Positions 17,641 through 28,103 are shown, counted from the first letter of the stretch. The stretch: DNA of 64,000 nt from Eremothecium cymbalariae DBVPG#7215 (GCF_000235365.1 NC_016450.1:1240001-1304000), one strand, 5' to 3'. A program made the numbers and translations. The notes: generated by a model not told the origin, from the sequence alone.

Positions 17641-20325
17641 TTACGTTTTAAACACACCGAATAGCGATCGTCTTTTTGATGGTGCAGACGAGGACTCGTC
17701 CTTTGAATCCTTCTTCACACTGTCCATATCTAAAGACTTCTTTGGTCTTTGAAACGACTTGCGAACTCCTGTAGAACAGTTGGAATTCATACCCACAGAG
17801 CTGCTGGTCGGGTTGGAGGGAGGGAGTTTGGAAGTCACTTTGGAAATTGGTCCCGGTGATGGAGAGGCAGACAAGTCAATTTCCTGAAAGTCTAGCTCTA
17901 AAGAACGTCTCACCGGCCGTGTTGAGATTTGTTCATCTTTTTTTGGATAGATATGTTTACTTTGAATGTTAACATCATTTTTTTTAACCGACCTTGCGAT
18001 TTCATTGCTCCCATTGGATGTTGGATCGTCCTTCTGAGACAATTCAATGATGATACTTTCGCTCGTTAACACGCTACTGGCAGGTTCATCAGATGCTAAA
18101 CTACCATCATCATGCTCTCTAGGGCTTGAATCCTGACTGTTATGTGACAGGTTCACTTGGTTGTATGTAAGATCCAATTGGTGGTCTTTGGGTTTTTCTG
18201 GGGACTCAAATGGTACTAATTCTTTATCTTTTATAACCTCTGTTGTAATACGAGACAGTGGAGTAATAGTGTGCTGATTTTGAGACTGTATATTTTGTGA
18301 GTTTTGAGTGTTTATTGGCTTTATTTGCTGCTGAGTTTGTTGTAATTTCTGTGAAGGTTGCTCATTCTGTTGCTGCTGCTGCTGCCCGAGTATAATTTGA
18401 GAGGGTTGTAAAGAATTTTCACCATAATACGGATATGGCAAAACTGCGGATTGGCCATTATAATATATTGGGTATGCTGACCGTTGAATATGTTGTGGTT
18501 CAGATGATAGTTGTCGTGGTTGGGTTGCATGAGACAGTTTCTGCTGGTTCTGCTGTGTAGCAACAGCAGGTAAATTGGGGACTGCAATTGGTGCGATAGA
18601 CTTTAAAGAATCCGCCCGCTGAGAAATACTAACAGAGGATGGGTCCTTCCGAATAAACGATTCATCCTTTTCGTTTTGGAACATTTCAGGAACAAACTCT
18701 TGCTTAGCCATTTTAGGGAACGGATTGTTGCTTTTATATTGCTTCGTAGTCTTTGGTACGTTGTTGCTTGGTTCCATAGGAAATGGTGCACCAGTACCTG
18801 TAGCCGGCGTTGAGATATCGGAAGGCGTGCACAAAGACTCAGAGAGATCTGAATGATCTGTATGCTGTGTGGGAACTTCCTGCTTTGCCACCTGCATATG
18901 CACCATAGGGTGTTCTAAGTTGCCTGCCTTTGCAGAACCCATGAAGGGTGTCCCGTCTCCTGAAATCGGCCATGATCTTTGGTTAGAGTCCTTATATTCA
19001 TCAATTCTTCCCTTTAAAATATCGGAAGAGTTTGTCTCTGATGTTCCCTGGTTCAACGGAAACTGTTGCAGTACCGGGGCGGATGACACTGTAGGCGCAG
19101 TATTAACATGTCCATGGATAGAAGGCAAAGGGCCCTGAGCCATACTTATCGGTTGTCTAGGTGCAACCTCAAAGTTCTCAACAAACTGGTTATTCAACTT
19201 ATCAATATAACTGCCACCTCTGTATGCATTTTGTTGATTAACCAAAATTTCGTATTGCAACCTTTGTAGCCGTTCCTGGTACCGAGCATACTTGTTAAAG
19301 TCATATGGACCTTGTCCATAGTGGTCTTCTATAGGAACATCACATTCCATTATAGAACAAATATGATAAAGGATCTGATAAATGTTAGGACGAATATAGG
19401 GATTTTCCGCCAACATAACTATGATCAAATTAATTAGTTTTGACGAAAAGTTGTTTTGAGGAATATCATATTTCGAATGCAAGATGGCGAATTGACCAGT
19501 TAATTCAAATGGAGTGGTATAGAATAGAAGCTTGTAGAGGAAGATACCCAAAGCCCATATATCAGACTTCTCATTAATGGCCAAACAGCGATATAGATCA
19601 ATCATTTCAGGTGATCTATACTGTGGTGTGGTATGAACATAAATGTTGTTTGTTAGCATCGCAATTTCCTGGTGAGTGCTGACTGCCGGAAGACACGTGG
19701 AAGTGGAACCAAAATCACAAAGTTTAAAGTTGTTCGCTGAATCCACAAGCACATTTTCAATTTTAATGTCCCTATGAATTAACGGCGTACGCAAAAAATG
19801 CATATGCGAAATACCCTTAGTAATATCGTACATGATTTTTAGCACCTCTCGTTCAGATAACTTCGTTGCCAACCTTTGATTCATATAGTCCAACAACGAT
19901 CCATTCGAACATAATTCCATTAATAACAAAACTTCAAACCCAGGCGTACCATCTGTATGACGGGACGCATTGGAATCATAATACTGCACCACGTTACCAC
20001 AGCCTTTAAGTTTCTTCATAACCTCAACCTCATTCCTCAACTCATTTAAGCCGTTCTCATCATTCACTTGAACCCTCTTCAAACATGCAATATCCCCCCT
20101 TTGTAGAACAGAATGGTGCCTATCCAATTCATTTGTATATTCAATAAATGACACCTTGTAAATATGCGCAAATCCACCCTCAGCAAGATACTCTATTATC
20201 TCAACCCTGTGTACTCCAACTAATAATATACTACCTGCTGTTAACTTTTCTAATACACGAGGCCCCACCACCAACCCTGACGAATTATCAGTTCTAGTGG
20301 CATGTTCGCTAGAACTTTTACTCAT
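17641..20325 (-). CDS. AKL1: Ark/Prk-family protein kinase Akl1
   Basis: Ser/Thr kinase of the Ark1/Prk1/Akl1 (NAK) group, which regulates endocytosis and cortical actin. The 894-aa protein has an N-terminal kinase domain (about residues 28-335): glycine loop LAEGGFAHIY, catalytic lysine in IACLKRV, HRDIKIEN, DFGSTSTC and PQYRSPEMIDLYR. The rest is low-complexity, with Gln, Pro and Ser stretches (Q tract near 18375) and a C-terminal SKRRSLFGVFKT. Sequence alone does not separate Akl1 from Ark1 or Prk1 with certainty; position next to ORC2 and TSC3 matches AKL1 (YBR059C). Confidence 0.9.
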   Translation of the reverse strand: MSKSSSEHATRTDNSSGLVVGPRVLEKLTAGSILLVGVHRVEIIEYLAEGGFAHIYKVSFIEYTNELDRHHSVLQRGDIACLKRVQVNDENGLNELRNEVEVMKKLKGCGNVVQYYDSNASRHTDGTPGFEVLLLMELCSNGSLLDYMNQRLATKLSEREVLKIMYDITKGISHMHFLRTPLIHRDIKIENVLVDSANNFKLCDFGSTSTCLPAVSTHQEIAMLTNNIYVHTTPQYRSPEMIDLYRCLAINEKSDIWALGIFLYKLLFYTTPFELTGQFAILHSKYDIPQNNFSSKLINLIIVMLAENPYIRPNIYQILYHICSIMECDVPIEDHYGQGPYDFNKYARYQERLQRLQYEILVNQQNAYRGGSYIDKLNNQFVENFEVAPRQPISMAQGPLPSIHGHVNTAPTVSSAPVLQQFPLNQGTSETNSSDILKGRIDEYKDSNQRSWPISGDGTPFMGSAKAGNLEHPMVHMQVAKQEVPTQHTDHSDLSESLCTPSDISTPATGTGAPFPMEPSNNVPKTTKQYKSNNPFPKMAKQEFVPEMFQNEKDESFIRKDPSSVSISQRADSLKSIAPIAVPNLPAVATQQNQQKLSHATQPRQLSSEPQHIQRSAYPIYYNGQSAVLPYPYYGENSLQPSQIILGQQQQQQNEQPSQKLQQTQQQIKPINTQNSQNIQSQNQHTITPLSRITTEVIKDKELVPFESPEKPKDHQLDLTYNQVNLSHNSQDSSPREHDDGSLASDEPASSVLTSESIIIELSQKDDPTSNGSNEIARSVKKNDVNIQSKHIYPKKDEQISTRPVRRSLELDFQEIDLSASPSPGPISKVTSKLPPSNPTSSSVGMNSNCSTGVRKSFQRPKKSLDMDSVKKDSKDESSSAPSKRRSLFGVFKT

Positions 20326-20640
20326 TGTAACAAAACTGTATTGCTAGTGTTTTCCTGACAAACTGTAACCTATAAGCCTACCAAGATATCTTTTTAGACA
20401 ATTTAATGACAAATAGGAATCTGGATACACTTAATACCTGAGTAAAATCTATAAGCAATTAGCTATTATAATCTGCTATCCCATCCAAATCCTATGAAGA
20501 GTTGGTTAGCTGACCTGTTATCTTTTTTTTGGGGGCGTTGTTTCCAAATTACTGAAAAGGACTAACGTCCTCATCACCATCCAGCATAACGTACGGGGCG
20601 CTGTTAGCAGAGAGTTCATTCATTATAAATATAGATACAA
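20326..20640. other. Intergenic: AKL1 upstream and ORC2 3' region
   Basis: Short AT-rich spacer between leftward genes. Nothing beyond promoter and 3' end functions is visible. Confidence 0.55.
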
Positions 20641-22539
20641 TTATACATCGGATAGGCCCTCTAGGAGTAGTTTCTTCATCTCCCCAAACGAGTAGCTGAC
20701 ATATATTGTTTCTTGGCCGGCTTTGTCTTTTGACATGTGAGCCATTTTATGTTCTATGAACTCACTAAGCATCGACCTGAGCGACATTTCATTTGAAGCG
20801 ATGAATTGAAATGTACATTGCTGATAGAAGGTGTTAAATAGGACGCCAAAGGCGATGCCTGCACGCCTAGAGTCTGTAATCTTGATACGTTTCGTTGATT
20901 CCATGGATTGGATGACAGTTTGCAGAAGGAGTTTAAACAGCCTTTTAGAATTGATTGTTAAGGACTCGAGGACATATTTTGCGGCATCCACACCACTAGC
21001 TTGGAGTTCTGATTTGTGGAGCTTGATATAACTCTTAAAATTGGCTTCTAGTGAGTAGTTTTCGTAGTTGGTAATATCGTGGAATATGAAGTTGTACATT
21101 TGGGAGCGAAGGTTATCCCACAGCAGTGGAGCATTGATGTTATCAATCGATGCAACGATGGCTATTTGTCTGATTTTAGCAAGGGAACTCAACATGACTT
21201 GGAAGGCATCTTTACGAAGCATTGCACCATCTAGATTGTGAACAAGAACAATCAAACGAATTTCTGGGGATTCATTGGCCCAGAACTCTATCATTTTCTG
21301 AATTTGTAAATGAACATGGTTGTTCCAGTATTTAGTTTCCGATATGCTTAGTTCTTCAGAAAGCATAACAGAGGCGATGCTCTGGAAACAGTCCCTATAG
21401 TTACAGGAAGGATTGAACCCATTTATGACTACGCAAGGAAGGCCTTCAATTTCTTCATCTGAGGTTTGAGTCGTCTCTGCTTCTTCTTGTTCATAATACT
21501 GCAGGGCAAGTTTCGGCGAGAGGTAATCGAATACAAACGTTTCTAGGAATCTCCGTTTAGAGCCTATGCCATAGAACAACAATGTGAAGCCCTGCAGCAG
21601 CTCAAACCAGTATTGCGGGAAAAGAGCTTGTTGAAGACGAGTTAGCGCCTCACGAGGCGACTTGTTCATGAAGGAATTAAGAACTGTACTAAGCATAGAG
21701 AATTCGTCCTTGGAAACAGATGGAGCAGTGGACATTGAATTTCTAGATTTTTTATGCGCCCTAATGGGCTTCTTTTGATCGATGTAACCTTCAAACCCAT
21801 CAAAGAAATATGTTAGGTTTCTATCTTCAGGTAACCTGTAGCCCTTTGGAATGGGAGTTGGAACAAAGTTTGGGTTTAACTTGATATTTCTGGGGAGTTG
21901 AAATATCGTAGGATCTTGAGCTTTCAGTTTCCCCTTAGGTGTTTTACTTGGGGAAGAGAATGTTAATTGGCGCCGGGGAGAGCTCAACGGTGTGTTCTTG
22001 GGATTCATTTGCAATTTATCTTTCTGCTCTTTCTCATAGCCATCTTCCTCATCTAAATTAAGAATCGGATGCGTTGGCCTCATCGGAGTGGTTACGCTAG
22101 ACCGCGAAAGCACTGATTTGCGACGAGGAGATCCCAACTCCGAAGACGGAGCCCAATTTGTACTTTCATCAGGCCACATATCACTTGTAATATCTTCATC
22201 ATTGGCTAAGTTCCATTGTTTAGAGGGCTTGATCGTCTTTTGAGGTGAACTGATCTGCTCTTTTACTTTAGGGCCATTGGTCGATTTTTTCTTAACTTCT
22301 TCTCCAAAATTAGATTCACTTTTCAAAATAATACCCAACTTCCCCGTCTTATTGATTCTTCTATGTGATACTTGGCCCTGCCTACCGGACCCTGGCCTAC
22401 GAGCTACTGCATCTCTTTTGCAGAGGTGAAAAGGCTTGCTCACCAATGCACTACTGGAATCAGCAAGCGCGTCATGTGAATCTACGCAACTTAAAAGTAT
22501 ATCACAGTGGTCAACAATATCAGTGGTTTCATCTTCCAT
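20641..22539 (-). CDS. ORC2: Origin recognition complex subunit 2
   Basis: Subunit of ORC, which marks replication origins and loads the MCM helicase with Cdc6. The 632-aa protein (S. cerevisiae 620 aa) has a disordered, basic and Ser/Pro-rich N-terminal third with SPRR-type sites typical of CDK-phosphorylated Orc2, then the conserved AAA-like domain: FELLQGFTLLFYGIGSKRRF near residue 315, LPCVVINGFNPSC, LIVLVHNLDGAML, and a C-terminal winged-helix region. Orc2 lacks a functional Walker A, as seen here. It is divergent from RPC11 across 279 bp. Position matches YBR060C beside AKL1. Confidence 0.95.
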   Translation of the reverse strand: MEDETTDIVDHCDILLSCVDSHDALADSSSALVSKPFHLCKRDAVARRPGSGRQGQVSHRRINKTGKLGIILKSESNFGEEVKKKSTNGPKVKEQISSPQKTIKPSKQWNLANDEDITSDMWPDESTNWAPSSELGSPRRKSVLSRSSVTTPMRPTHPILNLDEEDGYEKEQKDKLQMNPKNTPLSSPRRQLTFSSPSKTPKGKLKAQDPTIFQLPRNIKLNPNFVPTPIPKGYRLPEDRNLTYFFDGFEGYIDQKKPIRAHKKSRNSMSTAPSVSKDEFSMLSTVLNSFMNKSPREALTRLQQALFPQYWFELLQGFTLLFYGIGSKRRFLETFVFDYLSPKLALQYYEQEEAETTQTSDEEIEGLPCVVINGFNPSCNYRDCFQSIASVMLSEELSISETKYWNNHVHLQIQKMIEFWANESPEIRLIVLVHNLDGAMLRKDAFQVMLSSLAKIRQIAIVASIDNINAPLLWDNLRSQMYNFIFHDITNYENYSLEANFKSYIKLHKSELQASGVDAAKYVLESLTINSKRLFKLLLQTVIQSMESTKRIKITDSRRAGIAFGVLFNTFYQQCTFQFIASNEMSLRSMLSEFIEHKMAHMSKDKAGQETIYVSYSFGEMKKLLLEGLSDV

Positions 22540-22678
22540 TGGTAATCGAACAAATAAATTCAGTCAATTGTATGCAGTATTTGGATCTGAATCTGGGTTG
22601 GTTAGTATCAAATTGTATTTGGAAGAGCAATTGTTACAGAAAATGAAGACCTCCTCAAGCTTTATTTTTTTGTCTGCT

Positions 22679-22690
22679 TGAAAAATTTCA
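22679..22690. promoter_or_regulatory. RRPE-like element in the ORC2-RPC11 divergent promoter
   Basis: TGAAAAATTTCA closely resembles the ribosome-biogenesis RRPE motif (TGAAAAATTTT) and is itself palindromic. It lies about 130 bp upstream of RPC11, a polymerase III subunit gene where this control would make sense. Confidence 0.35.
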
Positions 22691-22818
22691 CTTACTTTGT
22701 TTGACCTATCATCATCATTCAGAATCGATGATTACTTAGTGTTAATAATACACATAAATTGCACTTTAACGGGCCTCCCAAAATCCGGAGCTCCACAGAT
22801 AGTCCATATTAGCAAGAC

Positions 22819-23157
22819 ATGTTATCATTTTGTCCATACTGTAAAAACATGCTCCTTGTGAGCAAATCAGATTCCGGTCTCTACAAGATGAGTTGTCCGT
22901 CATGCCCGTACGAATTTCCTATAGAAGGAATTGAAATTTACGATAGACAGACTCTACCACGTAAACAGGTTGATGATGCACTGGGAGGTGAAGGTGCATG
23001 GGATAATGTGGACCAAACAGCTATCCAATGTCCGAATCACGAAACATGTGGTGGTGAGAAAGCATACTTCTTTCAGCTGCAGATTCGTTCCGCAGATGAA
23101 CCCATGACCACTTTTTACAAATGTGTAACCTGTGGGAACAAGTGGAGGGAAAACTAA
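22819..23157 (+). CDS. RPC11: RNA polymerase III subunit C11
   Basis: Small subunit of RNA polymerase III needed for RNA cleavage and for termination and reinitiation. The 112-aa protein is almost the same length as S. cerevisiae Rpc11 (110 aa). It has an N-terminal zinc ribbon (CPYCKNML and CPSC) and a C-terminal TFIIS-like zinc ribbon (CPNHETC, RSADEPMTTFYKC, CGNKW) with the acidic DE pair needed for cleavage. It converges on HEM13, as expected from YDR045C beside YDR044W. Confidence 0.96.
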   Translation: MLSFCPYCKNMLLVSKSDSGLYKMSCPSCPYEFPIEGIEIYDRQTLPRKQVDDALGGEGAWDNVDQTAIQCPNHETCGGEKAYFFQLQIRSADEPMTTFYKCVTCGNKWREN

Positions 23158-23356
23158 AGTGAACTATCAAGATTTTATCCAATATAAGGTAAGTCGATAA
23201 GTTTGGACTTACATGAGATAAAACCTAGTTTTTTCTCTCGTAAATGGTATCATTTTCTGTTCTATATATACAGATTAGATACGTATAATATATATTATAT
23301 GCACTATAGTGGAAATAGAGAGGGACTTTTGATCTTAGCTTTGACTACGGCGGCGT

Positions 23357-24412
23357 TTAGAGCCAATCCCTAGGGTTCTTTACAACTTCAAGCAGTTCTG
23401 CCTCTCTAGAACCTGGCTCGGGGTGATGATCATACAACCATTTTGCCGTGACGGGCAATGACATTAAGATGGACTCGATCCTGGAACCAGGAGTACGAAG
23501 CCCGAACTGCGTACCTCTGTCTAGCACCAAGTTAAATTCGACGTAGCGACCACGTCTGATCTGCTGCCACTCACGTTCTTCATCAGTAAACTCCATGTCT
23601 TTCCGGCGATTGATAATAGGAATATAGGCAGGCATGCAGGCATCTAAACAGTCCTCACACAACCCAAGAAGATCCTCAGGGTCCCGATCATCCAAATCAT
23701 CAAAGAATATGCCTCCAATCCCTCTCGCCTCTTCCCGATGCTTTATATAGAAGTATTCATCACACCATTTTTTGAACTTGGGGTAAAACGCCACATCGTG
23801 CTTGTCAAGAGCAGCCTTATGTGTACTATGGAATAACTTGGCATCTTCCTCATACAAATAGCTAGGTGTCAAATCTGAGCCACCACCAAACCACCACGTC
23901 TGAGGAGTTCCATCGGCATTCCAAGTCTCGAAATACCGATAATTGAGATGCACCGTTGGGGCATGAGGATTATGAGGATGAACCACCATTGACAACCCAC
24001 AAGCAAAAAAGTTGACCCCTGTAGGCTCTTCCCCATTATCTCCCTTGGTCGATATCTGAAGCTTCTTGTGTTCCACCCTCATGGCTGTGATCGCCGCAGG
24101 CGACAAAGCCCCATAAACCACTGAAATGTTCACACCAGCCTTCTCAAAAGTAGTACCATTCTGCAGAACACATGAAGTACCTCCGCCTCCATCTTCACCA
24201 CGCTTCCACGAATCCGCCCTGAACTTCACCGTATCAATCTTCTCAAGCTCAGCAGTAATCTCGCGCTGTTTACGGCGAATCAATTCCTCCATTCTATCAC
24301 GTATGGATGGCACACTCGCATTTCCACTGCTACTAGTCTCGGGCATCATTTCTTTCCCCGTCATCTTCATTTGTTGAATTCCCGCGGACAATATCACCGC
24401 AGCTGTACGCAC
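23357..24412 (-). CDS. HEM13: Coproporphyrinogen III oxidase
   Basis: Oxygen-dependent oxidative decarboxylation of coproporphyrinogen III in haem synthesis; cytosolic in S. cerevisiae. The protein has the family signatures [20 protein letters not shown] and [20 protein letters not shown], plus [13 protein letters not shown] near the N-terminus. The full frame gives 351 aa against 328 in S. cerevisiae. The extra N-terminal residues come before [13 protein letters not shown]; internal Met codons at residues 17 and 23 (bases 24364 and 24346) are plausible starts. No Rox1-type ATTGTTCTC motif was seen just upstream, so hypoxic control is not evident here. Confidence 0.94.
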   Translation of the reverse strand: MRTAAVILSAGIQQMKMTGKEMMPETSSSGNASVPSIRDRMEELIRRKQREITAELEKIDTVKFRADSWKRGEDGGGGTSCVLQNGTTFEKAGVNISVVYGALSPAAITAMRVEHKKLQISTKGDNGEEPTGVNFFACGLSMVVHPHNPHAPTVHLNYRYFETWNADGTPQTWWFGGGSDLTPSYLYEEDAKLFHSTHKAALDKHDVAFYPKFKKWCDEYFYIKHREEARGIGGIFFDDLDDRDPEDLLGLCEDCLDACMPAYIPIINRRKDMEFTDEEREWQQIRRGRYVEFNLVLDRGTQFGLRTPGSRIESILMSLPVTAKWLYDHHPEPGSREAELLEVVKNPRDWL

Positions 24413-25759
24413 TGTTCCGCTTTCTCCTGCACTCTGCCTTTTTATATTATATGTCTTTCGAGCATATTTCTTACTTTTTTCCGTTCCGCCTCACCCAGTG
24501 ATATTCACATCGAGTCATACACCTATATACGCTACACAAATTACACGCTTCTAGTTATTCTATCATGCAACCACTGCTGTCTACTGAAATTACGCAGCGT
24601 TCTTCCAAAATATCAACTAGCAAGTTGTTTCTCAAATGCAAAATGGAAGGACAGAGGGTTTAACACACTCCTATACCAATTCATACCGTCAGCCTTGGTT
24701 CGTATAATGAACTTATCGACGGGCTTGAAAAAAGTGGTGTGGTGCAGTGAAAACACAAGCCGCGAAACCTGTGTAACGTGGGGTGGGTAGCCAAGGAAGC
24801 AAACGACGGGCTGCCTGCAGGAACCGTCTCCGTAATTCCTTCGTTCCCGTATTTTTTCTCCTCTCGCTCTTTCTCCCTCCATCCATCTCCCTCCATCCAT
24901 CTATACGCTTGCCTCCCATAAGTGCACGTACGAACAAATATGTATGATCATGCACGCTACTGCACGTCTCTTGTCTCCGTTTCTTTTTATTTCTCGAGGC
25001 ATTCCTCGAGCCATTCCTCGAAAAAACAAAATAAAAACCTTACCCGGTCTCACCCGCGTATTCCGACAAACGCTGTGAACCATTCCTTCCAGAACCGAAA
25101 TGCGCGGTGCACGATCCACCTCTTTATTCGAATTTTTTGCTGCCTGCCTGCCTACTTATCGCCAAGAAAGTTACTACTATCCCGAGGGCCAGGGTCTCCG
25201 TCTTGGCCCTGTCTCTGCAGCGCCGTACGCGACCGCGGAAACTAATCTGGCTTTTTGTTTCAGATGTCCGTTATGAGGTCCCCCATCTCCAAAGGGGGAT
25301 CCTTCCGGGGGAGCGGTTAGGAAATAGACTCCAATATTATTCGTGGTACCATATAAGCAAAACCATCGTCATGATTAACAATGAACCATCTGCATGTACT
25401 CACCGCTGCCCGTAGGCTTCCAGCTGGCCTTGTAGCCCAACAAAAAACTTCTGGTTTCATCTATTCATCACCGCTAAATGCGCTGCAACAACTGCACTAC
25501 GAAAACCGCACTACAACAACTACGCTACGACAACCACACACATCGGTGCATAGCTCGTGTTTCCTAACATACATAGGAAAAACCAGAATAATAGTAAACA
25601 AATCATAATTCTTTTCATCTTTTTCTATTTTAAATTTCCCTCTCACCCTCATCAACATAATTTTTTTTGATTATTTGTTCCTACCACCTTTCTATCTCTC
25701 TCTTACTTTCCCTAATTCGCTCCTGTATCTCCCTCTTTCTCTTCCGGCCCCGAATTTCT

Positions 25760-25980
25760 CCCCTCACACCCCTCAGTTTTGCATTGTGTAGAGCTGAAAC
25801 TGATGGGTACTTTACGTTATTTTATCATTTCCCAATTCTAATATTTTCTAGTTGTTGGTTGTTTTTGGCTTGCCTGGACTCTGCGTCGTCGTGCATCTTT
25901 TTAGGAAAGAAAATAAAAAAACAGAGCTTTCCTGCATCTCTTTGTATAAAGGGTAAAAAGGTAACTTCTTTATCTAGGGG
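25760..25980. promoter_or_regulatory. Cluster of CCCCT/AGGGG elements upstream of NRG1
   Basis: CCCCT at 25760-25764 and 25769-25773 and AGGGG at 25976-25980 match both the stress response element (Msn2/4) and the core recognised by Nrg1 itself. They lie 770-990 bp from the NRG1 start. Five-base motifs are common by chance, so this is tentative. Confidence 0.25.
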
Positions 25981-26227
25981 CCCTGCGTTAGGTCTCTTTC
26001 TGCGTCCCATGTGCTGACAATATGTGTGGCGCATATCTACTCCATATCTATATATATACATGATATATATAAAGTTATATATATTATAAAAATACATAAA
26101 GTATATGCACACATATATACATGTGTTCTGGTTATATATCTGCGTAGTAGCCAGACAATCCACACAAGCACTCGTACAATAATAGGGATAGGCAGATGAA
26201 AGAGGTAGTGAGACTCACAACCTAAAA

Positions 26228-26300
26228 GATATATATATATATATATATACATATACACATACACATACACATACACACAGACACACACACACATATATAT
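26228..26300. repeat. AT, ACATAC and AC microsatellite
   Basis: Successive runs of AT, of ACATAC units and of AC dinucleotides upstream of NRG1. Visible directly. Confidence 0.9.
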
Positions 26301-26491
26301 AGAGAGAAAGAACATGCAATCTCTGTAAAATACATCGACGCATCTCCCTAAGGTACAACAGAGAATACGGTACGGACCTTTGACAAAGAAAGAAAAAAGA
26401 AGTTCACCAGAGATATATACGTAGCTCGGCCTGGAACTCTTTTTATCAATACGTTAAGAGCTCAGTATTATTTACCCTCTACTAAATTATA

Positions 26492-26518
26492 AGTGTGCCA
26501 AGTGTGCCAAGTGTGCCA
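26492..26518. repeat. Three tandem copies of AGTGTGCCA
   Basis: A 9-bp unit repeated exactly three times, about 235-260 bp upstream of the NRG1 start codon. It could be slippage or a repeated binding site. Confidence 0.9.
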
Positions 26519-26750
26519 AGTACAAAAATAGAGGTGGCTTTCCATTTTAAAACCCCCAAAAATTATAAAATCCAAAATCAGCTGCAATTCAAATAAAAAG
26601 GCACCAGCCCATAGAATATATCATCACTACACAAGATCACGGATCCACCAACTACCACACGTAGCCAGTATTTGCTTTTCTGGCGGCTTTCAAAATTTCA
26701 AGACATAATCATACACTATACAAAAAACTTGAACACCTCGCGCGCCGAAT

Positions 26751-27524
26751 ATGGACACTGTGCATATGGCTACGACAACTGCACCCGCAGTTGTACCCCC
26801 ATCCCAACATCAAAGCATCGTCATACCTGACGTTACACAGGAGGGCGTGGCCGAAAAACGTCCCGTCCTTCTTCCCCCGCTGCCCGATATTCACCAGTCA
26901 ACCCAGTACATAGAGGTCTACATCAAGAAGGCGCTCGACCGTGGTGCATTCGAGCCGTTGTACACCACCTCCGCCGCTACTCCTGCCCCAGCTCCCTCTC
27001 CGCAGCCGCCCGCTCCGCCTGCCGCCGCCGTTATTGTCACGGAGCCCGTCGCCGAACAACAGCACTATGCGGAAGCGATGGCCCAAGGCTGGAAGCCGTT
27101 CGCCATGCTTTCTTCCCCTTCCTCGGCAGATTCTTCGCCCGCAGCTACGTCGTCTTCTTCCTCCTCATTTTCCCTCGCACTGACAGCAGCGACATCGGCG
27201 GCACGCTCGCCAATGTCTCCAGTACACCTCCCCACCACACCCACCACCACTAATACCGACAATAATAGAAGACGCCTTGGCTTGGACCCAGGGGGAGCAC
27301 ATGTACCGATCGAGAAAAGACGCAAACACCGCTGTCAAACCTGTGACAAGGGCTTCACAACTTCAGGACATTTGGCCAGGCATAACCGTATCCACACCGG
27401 CGAAAAAAATCACAGATGCCACTTTCCCGGATGCGGCCAACGTTTCAGTCGACACGACAATTGTCTGCAGCACTACCGCACACATCTGAAAAAGACTAGT
27501 AACCCTGCTGTGAAATTCACATGA
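26751..27524 (+). CDS. NRG1: C2H2 zinc-finger repressor of the Nrg1/Nrg2 family
   Basis: Glucose-dependent transcriptional repressor that recruits Tup1-Ssn6. The 257-aa protein has a low-complexity Ala/Pro/Ser N-terminal region and two C-terminal C2H2 fingers at about residues 194-250 (CQTCDKGFTTSGHLARHNRIH and CHFPGCGQRFSRHDNCLQHY), a sequence particular to Nrg1 and Nrg2. S. cerevisiae Nrg1 is 231 aa. A single gene here stands for the two S. cerevisiae duplicates NRG1 (YDR043C) and NRG2 (YBR066C), and its neighbours come from both duplicated blocks. The gene is much more GC-rich than most of the window. Confidence 0.93.
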   Translation: MDTVHMATTTAPAVVPPSQHQSIVIPDVTQEGVAEKRPVLLPPLPDIHQSTQYIEVYIKKALDRGAFEPLYTTSAATPAPAPSPQPPAPPAAAVIVTEPVAEQQHYAEAMAQGWKPFAMLSSPSSADSSPAATSSSSSSFSLALTAATSAARSPMSPVHLPTTPTTTNTDNNRRRLGLDPGGAHVPIEKRRKHRCQTCDKGFTTSGHLARHNRIHTGEKNHRCHFPGCGQRFSRHDNCLQHYRTHLKKTSNPAVKFT

Positions 27525-27913
27525 CTACGCTGAAGTCTGCCGCTACCGCTGCTGCTACCGCTGCTGCACCAACCATCATGCCCACCTCCACACACCACTG
27601 CCCAGCTAAAAAACCTATTGTCTTATATAATTCCGCTGTCGCTGCCGCGCTGCCGCCCTCTCCCCGTTTTGATCACAAAATGCCGATCCAGCGTTTTGGT
27701 TGGGTCGTTTTGTATATGTTTTTGCTTTCATTTGTTGCATTATCTTTTCATTGTTGTCGTTTTTTTCGAGAAAGATATCCAGATGTGGGAAGACAATAGA
27801 ACGAGGTTGGAAAAGAAAGAGGGCTGGTTTTCTTTTTTTGGAACCTTGTTGTATATCCGGTCACGTTTTTCATCTCGCTTTTGGGTGGCAGAGGAGATGG
27901 GGTTACCCGGATT

Positions 27914-27939
27914 GGGCTGGGGCGGGGCCGCCCCAGCCC
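27914..27939. repeat. GC hairpin with 11-bp perfect stem
   Basis: GGGCTGGGGCG, a 4-base loop GGGC, then CGCCCCAGCCC. The outer GGTTA (27901-27905) and TAACC (27940-27944) could extend the stem across an 8-nt bulge. It lies about 390 bp beyond the NRG1 stop codon. Confidence 0.9.
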
Positions 27940-28061
27940 TAACCACGGAGGTTTATATATATATGTGCAAAAAATTAGTATATATAGCGTCGCAGTCTAA
28001 GCGAGGAGTTCAGCGATTCAGACAACGCAGGCAGCTGGCGCAGGTGGGTTTTGTTAGAGAA

Positions 28062-28103
28062 GCGGCAACCAAGCAGCAGCGGTCGCTGCTGCTTGGTTGC
28101 CGC
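28062..28103. repeat. 42-nt near-perfect palindrome, 20-bp arms
   Basis: The left arm GCGGCAACCAAGCAGCAGCG is followed by GT and then its exact reverse complement. No mismatches occur in the 20 pairs. A T-rich run follows. It lies between NRG1 and ECM2, both read rightwards, 540 bp after the NRG1 stop and 330 bp before ECM2. Confidence 0.95.

Larger units (their letters stand above)
24413..26750. other. Long divergent intergenic region of HEM13 and NRG1
   Basis: 2.3 kb without a recognisable gene. It contains pyrimidine-rich stretches, a 14-bp tandem duplication at 24873-24900, CCCCT elements at 25760-25764 and 25769-25773 with AGGGG at 25976-25980, an AT and CA microsatellite at 26228-26300, and a 9-bp triplicate at 26492-26518. 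Open frames are short and repetitive. The size suits a heavily regulated NRG1 promoter. Confidence 0.6.

Noticed and set aside
17456..17641. 61-codon minus-strand frame directly abutting the AKL1 stop codon
   Set aside because: It lies in the AKL1 3' region, has no recognisable sequence, and is short enough to be chance.
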